Below, in pieces: positions 35,777-44,550 of a stretch of DNA of 64,000 nucleotides. The stretch is from RGIG4034 sp045576455 (GTDB taxonomy: Bacteria > Bacillota > Clostridia > Lachnospirales > Lachnospiraceae). Numbering within the stretch: position 1 is the stretch's first letter; the number at the start of each line of letters is the position of its first letter. The stretch is taken from NCBI GenBank assembly GCA_045576455.1, contig JAZNGM010000013.1, positions 1 to 64,000 on the forward strand, read 5' to 3'. The notes under the pieces are model-generated. The model had not been told where the DNA came from and searched no databases. It saw only the letters and a program-made list of their open reading frames with translations. The position numbers and the translations under genes were made by a program.

Positions 35777-37123
35777 ATGAAAGAAAGAAGCAAAATGAAC
35801 ATAACCGGGATAGGGAAAATATTGAGCGTGATTGTTCTTACAGGAGTGACCTGTATGCTTCTTTTGTTTCTTACCGCTCTTATTCCACAAAGTGCCATTA
35901 AGGAATCCTGTGTGGAGAGTGCCCGGTATTTTAATGACCATGAGTTATTCCCATATCTTATGGAGAATCAGTTTAATACCAGGCAGGATAATTATTCCGA
36001 TTGTATTCTGGTGGATATTATGTATCATATATCCGATGATGAGCCGGTAAAATCCTCGGTCAAAGCATCTTATTATCAGCCGGAGTATGAAAATGTAAAC
36101 ACCGGACTGTGGGAAAGCTTACAGGAGGAAAAAGAACCTAATGTTGATTATTCCCGTTATTGGCACGGAACATTGAGCTTTTTAAGGCCGCTGTTTTTGG
36201 TTACGGATATTGAAGGAGCACGTATTGTTTTTGCTGCAATATGGATTGTGCTTATGCTGCTCAATATGTGGCTTATGTGGAAACAGGGAGCAAAGGCATT
36301 GGCAATCTGTTATTTGGCGGCTCATATTGTGATGCAGGCATGGGTTTGTGCAACCTGTATTCAGTACAGCACCATGTTCTTTATGATGAATGCCGTAACA
36401 CTTGCAGGTATATGTCTTTTTAGGAAAAGAAAAGATACTGAGAGTTTACGCTGCAAAACAGGACTTCTTATGGCAGTATCCGGCGTGTGCACCTGCTTTA
36501 TTGATTTTTTGACGGCGGAGACTTTGTCATTAACGGTGCCGTTATTGGTTCTGTTGATTCTGCGTTATGAAGCAGGGGAACTGTCAGAATGGAAAAAAGA
36601 GTTTAAGCATCTTATAACCTGTGTAATGATTTGGGGTATAGGTTATGCACTGATGTTTGTCTTTAAGTGGATATTGGTGGCAGTTTTTGCGGGAAAGGAA
36701 GCCGTTATACTTGCTTTATCATCTGCAGGAGAACGTTTTACGGGTACGGTGCATATGGGCAATACTACTTTGGATCCGATTGCTACACCGTTGGAACGGT
36801 TTTTCGGCGCCATATTCCGTAATCAGGGAATGTTGTTTCCTTATAGGGACAATATGACGGATTTTGCGGGATTAGCAAGTTTCTTTGCAGTATTTTTTGT
36901 CTTAAGCTTTATGATATATATGTTCCGCGGTAAGAATTTTTCCGGCAAGATGTTGGGATTGTGCGCGTTGCTTGCTGCTATACCATACGCCCGCTTTGTA
37001 TTATTGCAGAATCATGCCTTTATACATTATTTCTTTACTTATCGGGCGCAGATGGTAACGGTAATTGCCATGCTGTATTGTACGTGGAGATTCGGACTTG
37101 GGAATGTGATTAGGAAAAAGTAG
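35777..37123 (+). CDS. Polytopic membrane protein of unknown function
   Basis: 448 residues with about ten hydrophobic segments. After the first helix (15-36) comes a loop of about 110 residues, probably extracellular (ESARYFNDHELFPYL ... YWHGTLSFLRPLF), then the remaining helices. The plan resembles GT-C glycosyltransferases or other lipid-linked sugar enzymes, but I cannot identify catalytic residues and do not assign that role. It follows the three secreted-protein genes by 35 bases and ends at a terminator, so it is probably the last gene of that transcript and may act on their products or at the envelope. Confidence 0.75.
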   Translation: MKERSKMNITGIGKILSVIVLTGVTCMLLLFLTALIPQSAIKESCVESARYFNDHELFPYLMENQFNTRQDNYSDCILVDIMYHISDDEPVKSSVKASYYQPEYENVNTGLWESLQEEKEPNVDYSRYWHGTLSFLRPLFLVTDIEGARIVFAAIWIVLMLLNMWLMWKQGAKALAICYLAAHIVMQAWVCATCIQYSTMFFMMNAVTLAGICLFRKRKDTESLRCKTGLLMAVSGVCTCFIDFLTAETLSLTVPLLVLLILRYEAGELSEWKKEFKHLITCVMIWGIGYALMFVFKWILVAVFAGKEAVILALSSAGERFTGTVHMGNTTLDPIATPLERFFGAIFRNQGMLFPYRDNMTDFAGLASFFAVFFVLSFMIYMFRGKNFSGKMLGLCALLAAIPYARFVLLQNHAFIHYFFTYRAQMVTVIAMLYCTWRFGLGNVIRKK

Positions 37124-37163
37124 TTTGTGATTAATAAAATTTGCTTAGTGATATTTGTTTTTT

Positions 37164-37196
37164 AAAGGGTGATGGAGGTGTTCATCACTCTTTTAT
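37164..37196 (+). terminator. Terminator of the secreted-protein cluster
   Basis: AAAGGGTGATG and CATCACTCTTT form an 11-bp stem (one G-U pair) followed by TTTTAT. Confidence 0.8.
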
Positions 37197-37368
37197 ATTT
37201 TATAGAATTATTCCGTTCTGCCTAAAGGAGGCGTGGTAACGTGTATGGGCAATATTCTGCTGTCGTTTTTTGGTTGATATGGTCTGGAATAAATGCTATG
37301 ATTAAGTTTAGAATATTAAAGATATTAAAGAAATGCGATAAAGAGTTTGAGTGAAAGAATAAAGAATA

Positions 37369-37836
37369 ATGAAGTGTAAGAAAATTAAATGGACTGTGGT
37401 TACAGTTCTTTTTGTATTATTTATGTATTCCCAATCTATGTTGCCGGCGACGGTATCTTCGGGCGAGAGTACGTATGCATTGGGTGTTGTTGGAAACTTT
37501 TTTAGTAGTATTGGGTTGAAATTTATTGCATTAACCGAACACATAATACGGAAATCAGCACATTTTATCGAGTATACGATTTTTGGAGTACTACTTATCA
37601 ATACCATTAGGATACATGGTTTTATAGGACTTACTAAATGGCTTTTGGTTATGGTTTTAGGAATTGCAGTACCATTTATAGATGAAACGATTCAGTTATT
37701 TGTACCGGGAAGAAGCGGGCAGATAACAGATGTCTGGCTTGATATGTCGGGTGTTTTGGCAGGAATATGTATTGTTACTGTTTTTTCGATGATTAGAAGG
37801 CGTTTTACAGGGAGAACTGTTCGCGAAGAAATGTAA
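37369..37836 (+). CDS. VanZ-like membrane protein
   Basis: 155 residues with about four membrane helices. The VanZ-family pattern is present: RKSAHFIEYTIFG in the second helix, then DETIQLFVPGRSGQITDVWLDMSG. VanZ-like proteins are widespread in Firmicutes; only a few affect teicoplanin susceptibility, and most have unknown envelope roles. It lies behind a terminator, so it is probably transcribed separately from the secreted-protein cluster. The ribosome binding site is weak. Confidence 0.88.
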   Translation: MKCKKIKWTVVTVLFVLFMYSQSMLPATVSSGESTYALGVVGNFFSSIGLKFIALTEHIIRKSAHFIEYTIFGVLLINTIRIHGFIGLTKWLLVMVLGIAVPFIDETIQLFVPGRSGQITDVWLDMSGVLAGICIVTVFSMIRRRFTGRTVREEM

Positions 37837-37936
37837 TTATTATGAAATCTGATTAATTGGAAAATCATCCATATAAAATAAATAGTTATATAAATATACC
37901 TAAAGATAAACATTTATTCACTAGGGAGGAGATAAC

Positions 37937-40444
37937 ATGATTTGTCCAAAATGTAATGCAGAATTACCGGACGGAATGAAGTTTTGTACAAACTGCGGTA
38001 GTAATATGCAGGAAGCAGTAGCACAGCCGGTACAACAACCGGTACAGCAACCGGCACAACAACCGGTACAGCAACCGGTACAGCAACCGGCAGCAGTGCC
38101 ACCGGTTCAGCCGATGAATCCGCAGGGAGGCTATGTGCAACAAGCACCGGTTCAGCCGATGAATCCGCAGGGAGGATATGCACCGCAAGCACCGCAAACA
38201 CCGGTTCAGCCGATGAATCCGCAGGGAGGCTATGTGCAACAAGCACCGGTGCAGCCGATGAATACACAAGGAGGATATGTACCACCACAACCGGTACAAC
38301 CGATATATCCGCAGGGAGGATATGTACCTCCAATGCAACAGGCACCACAGGGATATGTAACGGAACCTAAGAAAAAATCTAAAAAGCTTATTATCATTAT
38401 TGCGATTATTGTGGCTGTGTTGTTGATTGCAGGTGGCATTATAGCCGTTATTATGATAGGTGGTAAAGATAAAAATAAAGATAAATCGATTTCCGGAGTG
38501 CAGGATATGCCGGGAACGGGACAGGTGATACAACCGGATGAGCCGGATGAACCATCTGTACCCGATACTCCGTCAACACCCGATGAACCTTCCGTTCCGG
38601 ATGAACCATCAAAACCGGATGAACCGGATGTTCCGGTAGTTCCGGATGAACCGCAAATTGCCCAAAAGACGATTATGCTATATATTGTGGGTTCTGATTT
38701 GGAAACAGATGGTAATGCTGCGGCACGTGATTTTACTGAAATGGTAGCAGCATCCTATAGTGATGATGTTAAGCTTGTCATGCAGACCGGCGGATGCAGT
38801 GACTGGTATTTTGACGAAATGCTGGATGGCGAAGTACAACGTTATGAGATTAGAAATGGTAAGATTGAGTGGTTAGAAGATCTTGGCATTCAAAATATGA
38901 TTGATGAAAATACTTTATCAGATTTTATACAGTATTCCGCAGCGAATTATCCTGCAGAGGATTATATATTAGTATTATGGGATCATGGCGGTGGAGTACC
39001 TATCGGGTTTGGTAAGGATGAAAATTTCCCGGGCGATATGATGTATGATTTCGAGCTTCGCAATGCACTTTCAAAAGGCGGGGTAATGTTTGAAACAATC
39101 GTATTTGATTGTTGTAATATGTGTACACTTGAAGTGGCTATGGCAATTAAAGACTATGCTAAGTATATGGTAGCTGCAGAAAGTTACGTAGCAGGTATAG
39201 GATTATACTATACGTCATGGTTAAGTGATGTTGTAAACGGAGCGGATGCCCTTGATTATTGTGAAACTATTGTAAGTGATTACATGGATTCATTGGAGCC
39301 ATATGGGGCAGTAGGTTCTATGTCAATTATTAAACTTAATAAAATAGATGCAATATATACTGCATATGAAGCTTATCTTAATTCAGTGCATCAGGATTTA
39401 TTAAATGGATATTTTGCAGAATATGCCAAAGCAAGAGCAGCTTGTGGTTTATATCAGGGAACCGATTCGGTTGATATGATTACATTGGCATCCACTTACG
39501 AAAATCAATACTCCTCACAACTTATTAATGCTGTAGTAAACGCTGTAAGTTATACGGAAAGTGATTTTGCTTATGGTCACGGACTTGCTACATATTCACC
39601 AAGTGAATATTATTTTGCTTATGATTACGGTAGGGTAAGCCTTGAAATGCTTTCTTATAGTGATGCTATTTTAGGTTGTTATGATACCTATGCAAGTTTG
39701 GCACTTGCTTATCAGGGAGCAGATTACATTAATGAGTATGCCGGTTCATGGTATAACGCATCTGTGGTAGACGCATATGTTCCGGAAAATACGCAAGCCG
39801 GAGAAACAGAAATCGGAACAAGTATCGTGGATGGCAAAGAAGTTATTGAAGTAGACGCAGAAACATGGAATATTATCTCAAGCGTTAATGTCGGATTAAT
39901 CTTAGTATATGAAGAGGATAAAGAGGCAATCATGCTGGGTGATGACTTCTACTTGGCACGTGACGATTATGGTAATATTCTTGTTGACAAGCCGGAGGCA
40001 TGGGTAGCTATTAACGATACGTTTGCATGCTATATAGCAGTGGATTCCTATACTGACTATGCATCAGGTGAGTGGTCACAGCTTGGCGGAATACCGGCAT
40101 ACAGAAATGGTGAAGAAATATTAATCGTCATCTATTATGATAATGAGTATCCGTCAGGTACTATTCTGGGATATATTCCATATGATTTTGAAACCGGTGA
40201 TAGTGATGAAAGTTCATATTATATGTTTAACGAGGATGACGTAATTGAACTTGTTTATCCGTGCATGAATTATGAAACTGATACTGAGTTTACTTATGTG
40301 GGTAACGGTGATGCTTTCTATGCAAAAGATATGTATGTCGATTATCTTCCGATAGACCTTGAAGGACAACAGGTATTAACTTACTATACGCTTTATGATA
40401 TTTATGGTAACGAATATCAAACAGATTCATTTTTATTAGATTAG
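37937..40444 (+). CDS. Membrane-anchored clostripain-family (C11) cysteine protease with zinc-ribbon N-terminus
   Basis: 835 residues; GGGAGGAG before the ATG. Residues 1-21 are a zinc ribbon (MICPKCN and FCTNCG). Residues 28-140 are Pro/Gln-rich, with PVQPMNPQGGY repeats. A basic patch (KKKSKK) and one helix (151-176) place the rest outside. A P-D-E-P spacer (198-240) leads to the C11 domain: VLWDHGGG with catalytic H350 and VFDCCNMCTLE with probable nucleophile C393. The last about 190 residues form a further domain. Its architecture matches the zinc-ribbon proteins at the left end of the window, here carrying a protease. The substrate is unknown; nearby secreted proteins are possible targets only by proximity. 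Confidence 0.9.
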   Translation: MICPKCNAELPDGMKFCTNCGSNMQEAVAQPVQQPVQQPAQQPVQQPVQQPAAVPPVQPMNPQGGYVQQAPVQPMNPQGGYAPQAPQTPVQPMNPQGGYVQQAPVQPMNTQGGYVPPQPVQPIYPQGGYVPPMQQAPQGYVTEPKKKSKKLIIIIAIIVAVLLIAGGIIAVIMIGGKDKNKDKSISGVQDMPGTGQVIQPDEPDEPSVPDTPSTPDEPSVPDEPSKPDEPDVPVVPDEPQIAQKTIMLYIVGSDLETDGNAAARDFTEMVAASYSDDVKLVMQTGGCSDWYFDEMLDGEVQRYEIRNGKIEWLEDLGIQNMIDENTLSDFIQYSAANYPAEDYILVLWDHGGGVPIGFGKDENFPGDMMYDFELRNALSKGGVMFETIVFDCCNMCTLEVAMAIKDYAKYMVAAESYVAGIGLYYTSWLSDVVNGADALDYCETIVSDYMDSLEPYGAVGSMSIIKLNKIDAIYTAYEAYLNSVHQDLLNGYFAEYAKARAACGLYQGTDSVDMITLASTYENQYSSQLINAVVNAVSYTESDFAYGHGLATYSPSEYYFAYDYGRVSLEMLSYSDAILGCYDTYASLALAYQGADYINEYAGSWYNASVVDAYVPENTQAGETEIGTSIVDGKEVIEVDAETWNIISSVNVGLILVYEEDKEAIMLGDDFYLARDDYGNILVDKPEAWVAINDTFACYIAVDSYTDYASGEWSQLGGIPAYRNGEEILIVIYYDNEYPSGTILGYIPYDFETGDSDESSYYMFNEDDVIELVYPCMNYETDTEFTYVGNGDAFYAKDMYVDYLPIDLEGQQVLTYYTLYDIYGNEYQTDSFLLD

Positions 40445-40556
40445 AAGTGTTTAGAAATTTTTAAGAAAACCCGAAGAGATTTAATGATGAGTTAATATAC
40501 TTTTTTCCCTAAAGTGGTAGAATAAATGCAGACATAGGAAAAGAGGTTACAGAAAC

Positions 40557-42287
40557 ATGAGTAAAATCATCGGAATCGATTTGGGGACAACCAATAGTTG
40601 TGTAGCAGTACTGGAGGGAGGAACTCCGGTTGTGATAACAAATGCGGAAGGTGCCAGAACGACACCTTCCGTTGTTGCGTTTACAAAGAATGGAGAGAAG
40701 CTTGTCGGGGATACGGCAAAGCGCCAGGCGGTTACCAATACGGATAGAACAGTGTTTTCCATTAAAAGGAAAATGGGTTCGACCCATAGAATAAAAATTG
40801 ATAAAAAGCAGTATTCACCGGAAGATATTTCGGCGCAGATATTACTGAAGTTAAAAAAGGATGCGGAAAGCTATCTGGGGGAACCGGTAACCAAAGCGGT
40901 TATAACGGTGCCGGCATATTTTAACAATGAACAGCGTCAGGCAACAAAGGATGCAGGAAGAATTGCCGGGCTTACGGTAGAACGTATTATTAATGAACCG
41001 ACGTCTGCAGCCCTTGCTTATGGGCTTGATAATGGAGAGACGCAGACAATTCTTGTATATGATCTTGGAGGCGGCACGTTTGATGTATCGGTTATAAGAA
41101 TTGAAGACGGTGTTATTCAGGTGCTTGCAACGAGTGGTAATAATCATTTGGGTGGCGATGATTTTGATGATAGAATTGCCGGTTATCTGGTAAAAGAATT
41201 TTATAATCTTAACAAAATCGATATTTCCAAAGATAACGTGGCAATGCAAAGAGTAAGAGAGGAAGCGGAAAAAGCTAAAAAGTCTCTTTCATCCATGCAG
41301 GAGGTTAATATAAATCTTCCTTTTCTTGCCACAACGAAGTCCGGTCCGGTTCACATGGACATGAATCTTACCCGTACACAGTTTAATAAGCTGACGGCGG
41401 ATTTGGTAGATAAGACGGCAATACCGGTACAGGATGCTTTGAAGGATGCCGGTGTCAGCACAGGAGAGCTTAACCGGGTACTTTTAGTAGGTGGTTCGAC
41501 AAGAATTCCGGCAGTGGCGGATAAAGTAAGACAGCTTACGGGAAAAGAACCTGACAGAGGAATAAATCCGGATGAATGTGTGGCACTGGGGGCAGCGATA
41601 CAAGGCGGAAAGCTTGCAGGAGATGCATCCCTTAATGAAGTGCTGTTGATGGATGTAACGCCGTTGTCTCTTTCTATTGAAACGGTAGGTGGCATTGCTA
41701 CCAGGTTAATAGAACGTAATTCTACCATCCCTACCCGCCATAGCCAGATTTTTACTACGGCGGCTAATTTCCAGTCGACGGTAGATATAAAAGTATTGCA
41801 GGGAGAAAGACGCTTTGCCAGAGAAAATAAGCTGATAGGTAATTTCAAACTTACCGGTATCAAGAAAGCAATGCGTGGTGTGCCGCAGATAGAAGTAACC
41901 TTTGACATAGACGTAAACGGAATAGTTAAGGTTTCGGCACGTGATATGTCAACAGGGAGAGAGCAGAGTATTGTTATTACGGCGAGCTCAAATTTAAGTG
42001 AAAGTGAAATTGAACAGGCCATTTTTGATGCACAGATGAATGAAAGTAATGATAATGAGAAAATGAGCAGGGTTGAGTTATATCAGGATGCGCAGAATAT
42101 GCTTTTTAAAGCACAGGATTTTTTGGCTGCTAATAAGAAAATGTTAGATGGAAACAGGAAGGCAGAAATTAAGAATGCGGTTGCTGTTTTGCAAAAATTG
42201 ATGAAAAAGGTTAAACCTGAGAACATGACTCTTGATGAAGAACATGCCATCAGGACGGCAAAAGATAATCTTGAAATGCTGTTTTAA
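40557..42287 (+). CDS. Hsp70 (DnaK paralogue with short C-terminus)
   Basis: 576 residues against about 610-640 for DnaK. The ATPase domain is intact (IGIDLGTTNSCVAVLEGG, IINEPTSAALAYGLD, VYDLGGGTFDVSV) and the substrate-binding beta-domain is present (DVTPLSLSIETVGG). The helical lid is shorter and the usual Gly-rich EEVD-like tail is absent. No hrcA, grpE or dnaJ is adjacent and no CIRCE element precedes it, so it is probably a second, differently regulated Hsp70. It heads an operon with a 79-residue protein, ridA and a shikimate kinase gene. Confidence 0.93.
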   Translation: MSKIIGIDLGTTNSCVAVLEGGTPVVITNAEGARTTPSVVAFTKNGEKLVGDTAKRQAVTNTDRTVFSIKRKMGSTHRIKIDKKQYSPEDISAQILLKLKKDAESYLGEPVTKAVITVPAYFNNEQRQATKDAGRIAGLTVERIINEPTSAALAYGLDNGETQTILVYDLGGGTFDVSVIRIEDGVIQVLATSGNNHLGGDDFDDRIAGYLVKEFYNLNKIDISKDNVAMQRVREEAEKAKKSLSSMQEVNINLPFLATTKSGPVHMDMNLTRTQFNKLTADLVDKTAIPVQDALKDAGVSTGELNRVLLVGGSTRIPAVADKVRQLTGKEPDRGINPDECVALGAAIQGGKLAGDASLNEVLLMDVTPLSLSIETVGGIATRLIERNSTIPTRHSQIFTTAANFQSTVDIKVLQGERRFARENKLIGNFKLTGIKKAMRGVPQIEVTFDIDVNGIVKVSARDMSTGREQSIVITASSNLSESEIEQAIFDAQMNESNDNEKMSRVELYQDAQNMLFKAQDFLAANKKMLDGNRKAEIKNAVAVLQKLMKKVKPENMTLDEEHAIRTAKDNLEMLF

Positions 42288-42320
42288 TAATAGTAGAATA
42301 CGGATAATGGAGATGATCTT

Positions 42321-42560
42321 ATGAGAAGAATGGAATTTAAAATGGAACGGCAGGGACTTCTTACGGAAGGACAAAAAGTAACGGTAACGGAAGGTTTGCT
42401 GCCGAGTAATTATTATTATACAATTGATCCTTCACTTGCAATGTCGGGAAATTATCCGTTTAACAAACAGCTAAAAAGCCGTGAAGGGGTAGTAATTAAT
42501 ATTGAGGAAAAACCGCGTGGTTACTATGTAACGGTTGAATTTGACGAGGAGGATATCTAA
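42321..42560 (+). CDS. Small conserved-looking protein of unknown function
   Basis: 79 residues; GGAG before the ATG. It is soluble and charged, with no cysteine and no motif I recognise (MERQGLLTEGQKVTV ... REGVVINIEEKPRGYYVTVEF). The strong beta pattern suggests a small SH3-like or OB barrel. Its stop is immediately followed by the ridA ATG and its end carries the ridA ribosome binding site, so it is very likely a real gene. It lies 33 bases after the Hsp70 gene and could be a partner of it. Confidence 0.8.
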   Translation: MRRMEFKMERQGLLTEGQKVTVTEGLLPSNYYYTIDPSLAMSGNYPFNKQLKSREGVVINIEEKPRGYYVTVEFDEEDI

Positions 42561-42938
42561 ATGTTAAAAAAAGTAAGTACAAGTAAGGCTCCGGCGGCTA
42601 TCGGACCTTATTCACAGGGAATTATTGTAAATGGTATGTTATATGCGTCAGGTCAGATTCCCATTATTCCTGAAACGGGAGAAATCGCACAGGGTGACAT
42701 TACCGTACAGGCAGAGCAGGCAATTAAAAATGTTGGTGAAATTTTAAAAGAAGCCGGCACCGGTTATGAAAAGGTAGTAAAGACAACCTGCTTCCTTGCT
42801 GAAATGACGGATTTTGCGGCATTTAACGCCGTGTATGAAAAGTATTTTACAGGAAAACCGGCAAGAAGTTGTGTGGCTGTTAAACAGCTCCCGAAAGATG
42901 TTCTCTGCGAAGTTGAAGTGATTGCATATGTCGGATAA
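42561..42938 (+). CDS. ridA: RidA family enamine/imine deaminase
   Basis: 125 residues, standard length. It shows the family start (APAAIGPYSQGI), LYASGQIP and the active-site Arg in GKPARSCVAV, with the C-terminal LCEVEVIAY. It destroys reactive 2-aminoacrylate released by PLP enzymes such as threonine dehydratase. GAGGAG lies in the end of the upstream gene. Confidence 0.96.
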   Translation: MLKKVSTSKAPAAIGPYSQGIIVNGMLYASGQIPIIPETGEIAQGDITVQAEQAIKNVGEILKEAGTGYEKVVKTTCFLAEMTDFAAFNAVYEKYFTGKPARSCVAVKQLPKDVLCEVEVIAYVG

Positions 42939-43437
42939 TATTGTATTAATAGGAATGCCCGGTGCCGGTAAGAGTACGGTAGGAGTTGTGCTTGCAAAGA
43001 AGCTTGGTATGCAGTTTGTGGATTCGGATTTGGTAATCCAGGATAAAGAATCGAGACTGCTTCATACAATCATTGAAGAGGATGGCTTAAGTGGCTTTCT
43101 GAAGATTGAAGAGGAAGTGAATGCAACCCTTATGTATGAAAAGGCAGTTATTGCTACCGGAGGAAGTGCTGTTTACAGTAAAAAAGCAATGGAGCATCTT
43201 GCTGGGATCGGTACTGTGGTTTATTTAAAACTTTCATATGATAACATCGTGGAGCGTTTAGGTAACTTACAAGAGCGCGGTGTTGCCATGCAAAACGGAC
43301 AAACGTTAAAAGAGCTTTATGATGAACGTGTGCCTTTGTACGAAAAGTATGCAGATGTTATCATAATGTGTGACAACAAAATGATACGTGAAATAGTAGC
43401 TGATATCGTAAGTAAAAGAAAAATACCCGGAAAGTAG
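42928..43437 (+). CDS. aroK: Shikimate kinase-like protein
   Basis: 169 residues from the ATG at 42928, overlapping the end of ridA by 11 bases. It has the P-loop GMPGAGKSTVG, the substrate-binding DSDLVI, and the late segment ERVPLYEKYADV. The usual Gly-Gly-Gly of the shikimate site reads ATGGSAV here, so the third Gly is Ser. The sequence otherwise fits AroK, which phosphorylates shikimate in aromatic amino acid synthesis, but a related small-molecule kinase is possible. No other aro gene is in the window. Confidence 0.8.
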   Translation: MSDNIVLIGMPGAGKSTVGVVLAKKLGMQFVDSDLVIQDKESRLLHTIIEEDGLSGFLKIEEEVNATLMYEKAVIATGGSAVYSKKAMEHLAGIGTVVYLKLSYDNIVERLGNLQERGVAMQNGQTLKELYDERVPLYEKYADVIIMCDNKMIREIVADIVSKRKIPGK

Positions 43438-43466
43438 AAAAAGTGCAAGCTGAGCTTGCGCTTTTT
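43438..43466 (+). terminator. Terminator after the shikimate kinase gene
   Basis: AAAAAGTGCAAGC and GCTTGCGCTTTTT pair along 13 bp (one G-U) with a TGA loop. The right half matches the terminator at 12387-12402 base for base. Confidence 0.85.
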
Positions 43467-43538
43467 ATATTTCTGCATAATTTCTTCTCAAAATGGAAAA
43501 ATAAAGATATTCAGTAAAATATATAAGGTGGTATTTGT

Positions 43539-43895
43539 ATGAGTTATCTTTATGCTTTTTTGATTGGAGGGGCAATTTGCGCACTCTCACAAATTTTATT
43601 GGAAAAAACCAAAATGCTTCCGGGCAGGGTTATGGTTCTTTTGGTTGTGGCGGGTGTAGTGTTAAGTGCCTTTAACCTGTATAAACCATTTGCCGATTTT
43701 GCACAGGCAGGAGCAACAGTTCCACTTATAGGTTTTGGCCATAATCTTATGAAAGGCGTAAAAGAAGCGGTGGACACACAAGGATTTATAGGGCTGTTTA
43801 CGGGAGGCTTTAAAGCAGCAGCGGCAGGAACAAGTGCGGCATTGATTTTCGGATATCTTGCAAGCCTTATTTTTGAGCCTAAAATGAAAAAATAG
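43539..43895 (+). CDS. spoVAE: Stage V sporulation protein AE
   Basis: 118 residues with about three to four membrane helices. It shows the SpoVAC/SpoVAE-family pattern: LIGGAICALSQILLEKT, then GAGATVPLIGFGHNL-like AGATVPLIGFGHNLMKG, and GGFKAAAAGTSAALIFGYL. It is part of the inner spore membrane channel for dipicolinic acid. The gene stands alone between a terminator and the pheB promoter, away from spoVAD at 26429; spoVAC is not in the window. Confidence 0.9.
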   Translation: MSYLYAFLIGGAICALSQILLEKTKMLPGRVMVLLVVAGVVLSAFNLYKPFADFAQAGATVPLIGFGHNLMKGVKEAVDTQGFIGLFTGGFKAAAAGTSAALIFGYLASLIFEPKMKK

Positions 43896-43942
43896 GATTA
43901 TTGTACTAAAATGAATACATTTGGAAAAATTAACAAAAACGG

Positions 43943-43971
43943 TTGCGCGAATTTGTTTATTATGCTAATAT
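43943..43971 (+). promoter_or_regulatory. Promoter of the pheB-hom cluster
   Basis: TTGCGC (43943-43948), 17-base spacer, TAATAT (43966-43971). A leader of about 100 bases follows, with the inverted repeat listed separately. Confidence 0.65.
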
Positions 43972-43980
43972 GTATCACGG

Positions 43981-44031
43981 TGACAAACAAATGTGTGCCG
44001 TACAAAAACAATAAAAGACAAGTGTTTGTCA
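43981..44031 (+). other. Inverted repeats in the pheB-hom leader
   Basis: TGACAAACA (43981-43989) is the exact reverse complement of TGTTTGTCA (44023-44031). The right arm can instead pair locally with GACAA at 44019-44023 to make a small hairpin. The two pairings are partly exclusive, which would suit an attenuator or a protein-binding site. Confidence 0.5.
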
Positions 44032-44079
44032 TACAGAAACATATAACAGAAAACTTATATTTTTTATTAGGTACGTGAT

Positions 44080-44523
44080 ATGACAGAAACCTCGGGATAC
44101 TATATAGTAAAGAAACATGCTTTGCCGGAAGTATTGATAAAAGTAGTGGAAGCTAAGAGAATGTTAGATACACAAAAAGCGATGTCAGTCCAGGAAGCTG
44201 TGGATAAAGTAGGAATAAGCAGAAGTTCTTTTTATAAATACAAAGATGATATTTCCCCGTTCCATGAGAACGCGCAGGGAACCACCATTACGCTTACCTT
44301 TCAAATGGATGATGAACCGGGGTTGTTATCCGATGTACTTCGGACTATTGCTTTAAGCGGAGCTAATATTTTGACAATTCATCAGAGTATTCCGATTAAT
44401 GGCGTTGCATCGTTAAGCCTTAGCATACAGATATTGCCGACAACAGGGGATGTGTCTAAAATGCTTGAAGAAATGGGACTTAAACGTGGCGTTCATAACG
44501 TTAAGATAATTGCTAAAGAATAA
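44080..44523 (+). CDS. pheB: ACT domain protein, PheB/UPF0735 family
   Basis: 147 residues. The first about 65 residues form a helix-turn-helix-like part (SVQEAVDKVGISRSSFYKYKD), followed by an ACT domain (MDDEPGLLSDVLRTIALSGANILTIHQ). Such proteins bind amino acids and lie next to hom in many Firmicutes, so it may sense an aspartate-family or aromatic amino acid. It is 27 bases ahead of hom. Confidence 0.92.
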   Translation: MTETSGYYIVKKHALPEVLIKVVEAKRMLDTQKAMSVQEAVDKVGISRSSFYKYKDDISPFHENAQGTTITLTFQMDDEPGLLSDVLRTIALSGANILTIHQSIPINGVASLSLSIQILPTTGDVSKMLEEMGLKRGVHNVKIIAKE

Positions 44524-44550
44524 TTAATACAGGATATGGAGGATAAATCA

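Noticed and set aside
27490..37836. Genomic island bounded by a tRNA or integrase
   Set aside because: No tRNA, integrase, transposase or flanking direct repeats were seen, and base composition and ribosome binding sites look like the neighbours.
37964..38533. Long minus-strand open frame (189 codons) and another at 37914-38348
   Set aside because: Shadow frames of the Pro/Gln repeats of the clostripain-like gene; no ribosome binding site and repeat-driven composition.
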